A stretch of DNA of 7,558 bases, from the NCBI GenBank assembly GCA_031282285.1, contig JAITEA010000059.1, forward strand, positions 1 through 7,558, given 5' to 3'. Each line of letters begins with the position of its first letter. Position 1 is the first letter of the stretch. Origin of the DNA: Helicobacteraceae bacterium. Lineage in GTDB: Bacteria > Campylobacterota > Campylobacteria > Campylobacterales > SZUA-545. Below are positions 6,813-7,558 of this stretch, piece by piece. Below the pieces are notes generated by a model. The model did not search any database, was not told the origin of the DNA, and worked only from the letters and a program-made list of their open reading frames with translations. The translations under genes were made by a program, and so were the position numbers.

Positions 6813-7001
6813 ATGCAAACCGAAGAGGCAAAAAAAGAGCTGGCAAAATTGAAACGCGAAGCGACCGAGATCGCGGGCAAAATCCACGACATCGTAGAGG
6901 ATACGCTCTGGAGCGAATACGGATCGCTGAAACCTCTAAGCGAAGCGCTGATCGCCAAGTGCGAAAGCTACTATGCGTTCAAAACCGCCCATAACCTATA
7001 A
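6813..7001 (+). CDS. CCE_0567/DUF683 (Rop-like) nitrogen-fixation-associated small protein
   Basis: This is a 62-residue, highly charged, predominantly helical protein. Its N-terminal half reads EAKKELAKLKREATEI, followed by KIHDIVED (24-30 region). This matches the family pattern KxLKREAT...xLHDLAEDLP of the small Rop-like proteins (CCE_0567 type) encoded in many nif clusters. The family is expected to form a helical hairpin or coiled coil. Members have been described as metal-binding, but their exact role in nitrogen fixation is not settled. The second half (W33, then LSEALIAKCESYYAFK) fits the second helix but is more divergent, and the usual Pro after ED is replaced. The gene starts 29 nt after the acetyltransferase with an excellent ribosome site and ends the operon; no further nif gene follows within the window. 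It is identified from motif memory, not a search. Confidence 0.75.
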   Translation: MQTEEAKKELAKLKREATEIAGKIHDIVEDTLWSEYGSLKPLSEALIAKCESYYAFKTAHNL

Positions 7002-7055
7002 CATATTCCAATAACGGCGAACGGCGCAACCCTTCTCCCTCCCCTCCTCTCTCGC

Positions 7056-7112
7056 CATTCCCGCCCGCCTACGCGCCTTGCGCTCCTGTGAAGCGGGCGC
7101 TACGCGGGAATG
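7056..7112. repeat. Inverted repeat with CATTCCCGC / GCGGGAATG ends
   Basis: CATTCCCGC at 7056-7064 is the exact reverse complement of GCGGGAATG at 7104-7112. Further partial complementarity lies inside (CCCGCCT against AAGCGGG), giving a roughly 57-nt imperfect palindrome. The right arm is one of several GCGGGAATG-type units in this intergenic region. Confidence 0.6.
7095..7112 (+). repeat. Direct repeat copy A, GGGCGCTACGCGGGAATG
   Basis: This 18-nt word recurs at 7274-7291 with one mismatch. Its last 10 bases recur with two flanking bases at 7251-7262 (CGCGGGAATGAC, identical to 7103-7114). Confidence 0.6.
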
Positions 7113-7130
7113 ACTGGGAAAACCCCCCTT

Positions 7131-7149
7131 GCCCCCCTTATCGGGGGGC
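7131..7149. repeat. GCCCCCC-TTATC-GGGGGGC hairpin
   Basis: This is a perfect 7-bp stem (7131-7137 with 7143-7149) around a 5-nt loop, immediately preceded by a second C-run (ACCCCCCTT). It has no T-tract on either side, so it is listed as a structural repeat rather than a terminator. Confidence 0.5.
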
Positions 7150-7224
7150 GAAGCGGAGCGCAAGCTACGCTCGCATAGGGGAACAAGATGGATTCACGCC
7201 TTCCTACGCGATACCCTTCGGGGC

Positions 7225-7239
7225 GGAGGCTTCGCCTCC
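7225..7239. repeat. Small hairpin GGAGGC-TTC-GCCTCC
   Basis: This perfect 6-bp stem with a 3-nt loop sits directly upstream of a GCGGGAATGAC unit (7251-7262). It is part of the same repeat patchwork. Confidence 0.45.
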
Positions 7240-7250
7240 TATCGCTCCGT

Positions 7251-7262
7251 CGCGGGAATGAC
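7251..7262 (+). repeat. Direct repeat copy B, CGCGGGAATGAC
   Basis: It is identical to 7103-7114 over 12 nt. It lies between the GGAGGC hairpin and copy C. Confidence 0.5.
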
Positions 7263-7273
7263 GCAAGAGGCAG

Positions 7274-7291
7274 GGGCGCTACGCGGAAATG
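7274..7291 (+). repeat. Direct repeat copy C, GGGCGCTACGCGGAAATG
   Basis: It matches copy A (7095-7112) at 17 of 18 positions; the single change is G to A near the 3' end. Confidence 0.55.
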
Positions 7292-7327
7292 CGTTTGCGC
7301 GGATATATAGAGAAGCGGATAGGGGGG

Positions 7328-7353
7328 GGCGCGATCGGTGGGTTGATCGCGCC
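7328..7353. terminator. Hairpin GGCGCGATC / GATCGCGCC, possible nif-operon terminator
   Basis: A perfect 9-bp stem surrounds an 8-nt loop (GGTGGGTT). On the + strand it is followed by ATTGTGTTAATT, which is A/T-rich but not a true T-run; on the - strand it is followed by a C-run. It lies more than 300 nt past the last nif stop and between converging genes. It is therefore a plausible but weak terminator for the plus-strand operon. Confidence 0.35.
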
Positions 7354-7367
7354 ATTGTGTTAATTAT

Positions 7368-7398
7368 GCGGCTTTAGCGGCAGAGCGCTTTTAGCCGC
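7368..7398. repeat. Interrupted hairpin between converging genes
   Basis: GCGGCT (7368-7373) pairs with AGCCGC (7393-7398), and AGCG (7376-7379) pairs with CGCT (7386-7389), with a small T-rich internal loop and a 6-nt apical loop. It starts 23 nt beyond the stop of the minus-strand gene, the usual place for a 3'-end structure, but no T-tract follows on the minus strand. Confidence 0.35.
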
Positions 7399-7420
7399 GA
7401 CCTTGCGTTGAGCGTTGGCG

Positions 7421-7558
7421 TTAGGGGCGCCTTGCGGAAAACTTTTCGGCGGGTTTGAAGCGGGCGCTTAAACTAGCGTAGCTTTCGCCCGTCGCATCCT
7501 CGATATAGCGCTCGATCGCCTCTTTGGTTTGCAAATCCAAAATCAAAGAGGGTTCGGA
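7421..7558 (-). CDS. C-terminal end of an unidentified minus-strand protein (5' part outside window)
   Basis: Read on the minus strand from the right edge, the frame gives 45 codons to a TAA at 7423-7421. The translation contains PSLILDLQTKEAIERYIEDATGES, which has a clear amphipathic-helix pattern, followed by YASLSARFKPAEKFSARRP at the end. Codon choice (GCG, ATC, GAG, CGC) resembles the other genes here. The downstream hairpin at 7368-7398 is consistent with a gene end. I do not recognise the family. A helix plus a basic tail is all that can be said. The gene converges on the nif operon and is probably not part of it. Confidence 0.6.
   Translation of the reverse strand, partial: SEPSLILDLQTKEAIERYIEDATGESYASLSARFKPAEKFSARRP

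Larger units (their letters stand above)
7002..7420. other. Gene-free region made of short GC-rich repeats and hairpins
   Basis: No convincing protein or RNA gene is visible between the small nif protein and the convergent gene at the right edge. A plus-strand open frame at 7129-7377 is rejected because it runs through repeat units and homopolymeric C/G tracts and has no ribosome site. The stretch begins with a pyrimidine-rich run (about 7030-7052). It then holds several GCGGGAATGAC-like units in both orientations, runs of C and G forming hairpins, and two larger hairpins near the right end. The style is that of dispersed intergenic palindromic elements. Confidence 0.6.

Noticed and set aside
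7129..7377. Plus-strand open frame of 82 codons in the intergenic region
   Set aside because: It begins inside a C/G-run hairpin, spans repeat copies, has no ribosome site and shows no domain.

Overview
The window holds two unrelated blocks on the + strand, then an intergenic stretch and the tail of a convergent gene. Base composition is fairly GC-rich and looks even throughout, and GATC-containing words (GCGATCG and relatives) are strikingly frequent in both blocks. I therefore see no sign that one block was recently transferred relative to the other. The taxon cannot be fixed from this sequence. A diazotroph that also carries a large secreted adhesin-like protein is certain. A host- or gut-associated bacterium (for example Campylobacterota or a spirochaete) is a guess from protein flavour only.

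Block 1 (1-3305) is the C-terminal part of a very large surface or secreted repeat protein. It begins inside an Ig-like domain (1-282, frame 1), and a 995-codon ORF of GLUG-type repeats (318-3305, frame 3) follows. The GLUG ORF consists of two paralogous modules of about 480-520 residues, each with a conserved entry segment, 8-9 GLUG-like repeats and a W...PWVM...YP..YWQ exit segment. Homology between the two modules continues upstream of the ATG at 318, into sequence that overlaps the end of the Ig ORF. The two ORFs therefore look like one gene split by a single-base loss (or sequence error) between about 232 and 263. A perfect 12-bp hairpin lies just after the stop.

Block 2 (about 3356-7001) is a compact nitrogen-fixation operon for FeMo-cofactor synthesis. 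It contains nifB (radical SAM NifB-co synthase with a C-terminal NifX-like domain), nifV (homocitrate synthase, GTG start overlapping nifB by 4 nt), a two-domain YitH-like GNAT acetyltransferase (TTG start overlapping nifV by 19 nt), and a 62-residue Rop-like protein of the CCE_0567/DUF683 type often found in nif clusters. NifB makes the Fe-S-C core and NifV makes the homocitrate ligand. The small protein is a known nif companion of unsettled role. The acetyltransferase is the unexpected member. No nifHDK, nifEN or sigma-54 -24/-12 promoter was found here.

Block 3 (7002-7420) has no convincing gene. It is a patchwork of short GC-rich direct and inverted repeats and hairpins. It is followed by the last 45 codons of an unidentified minus-strand gene (7558-7421) that converges on the nif operon.
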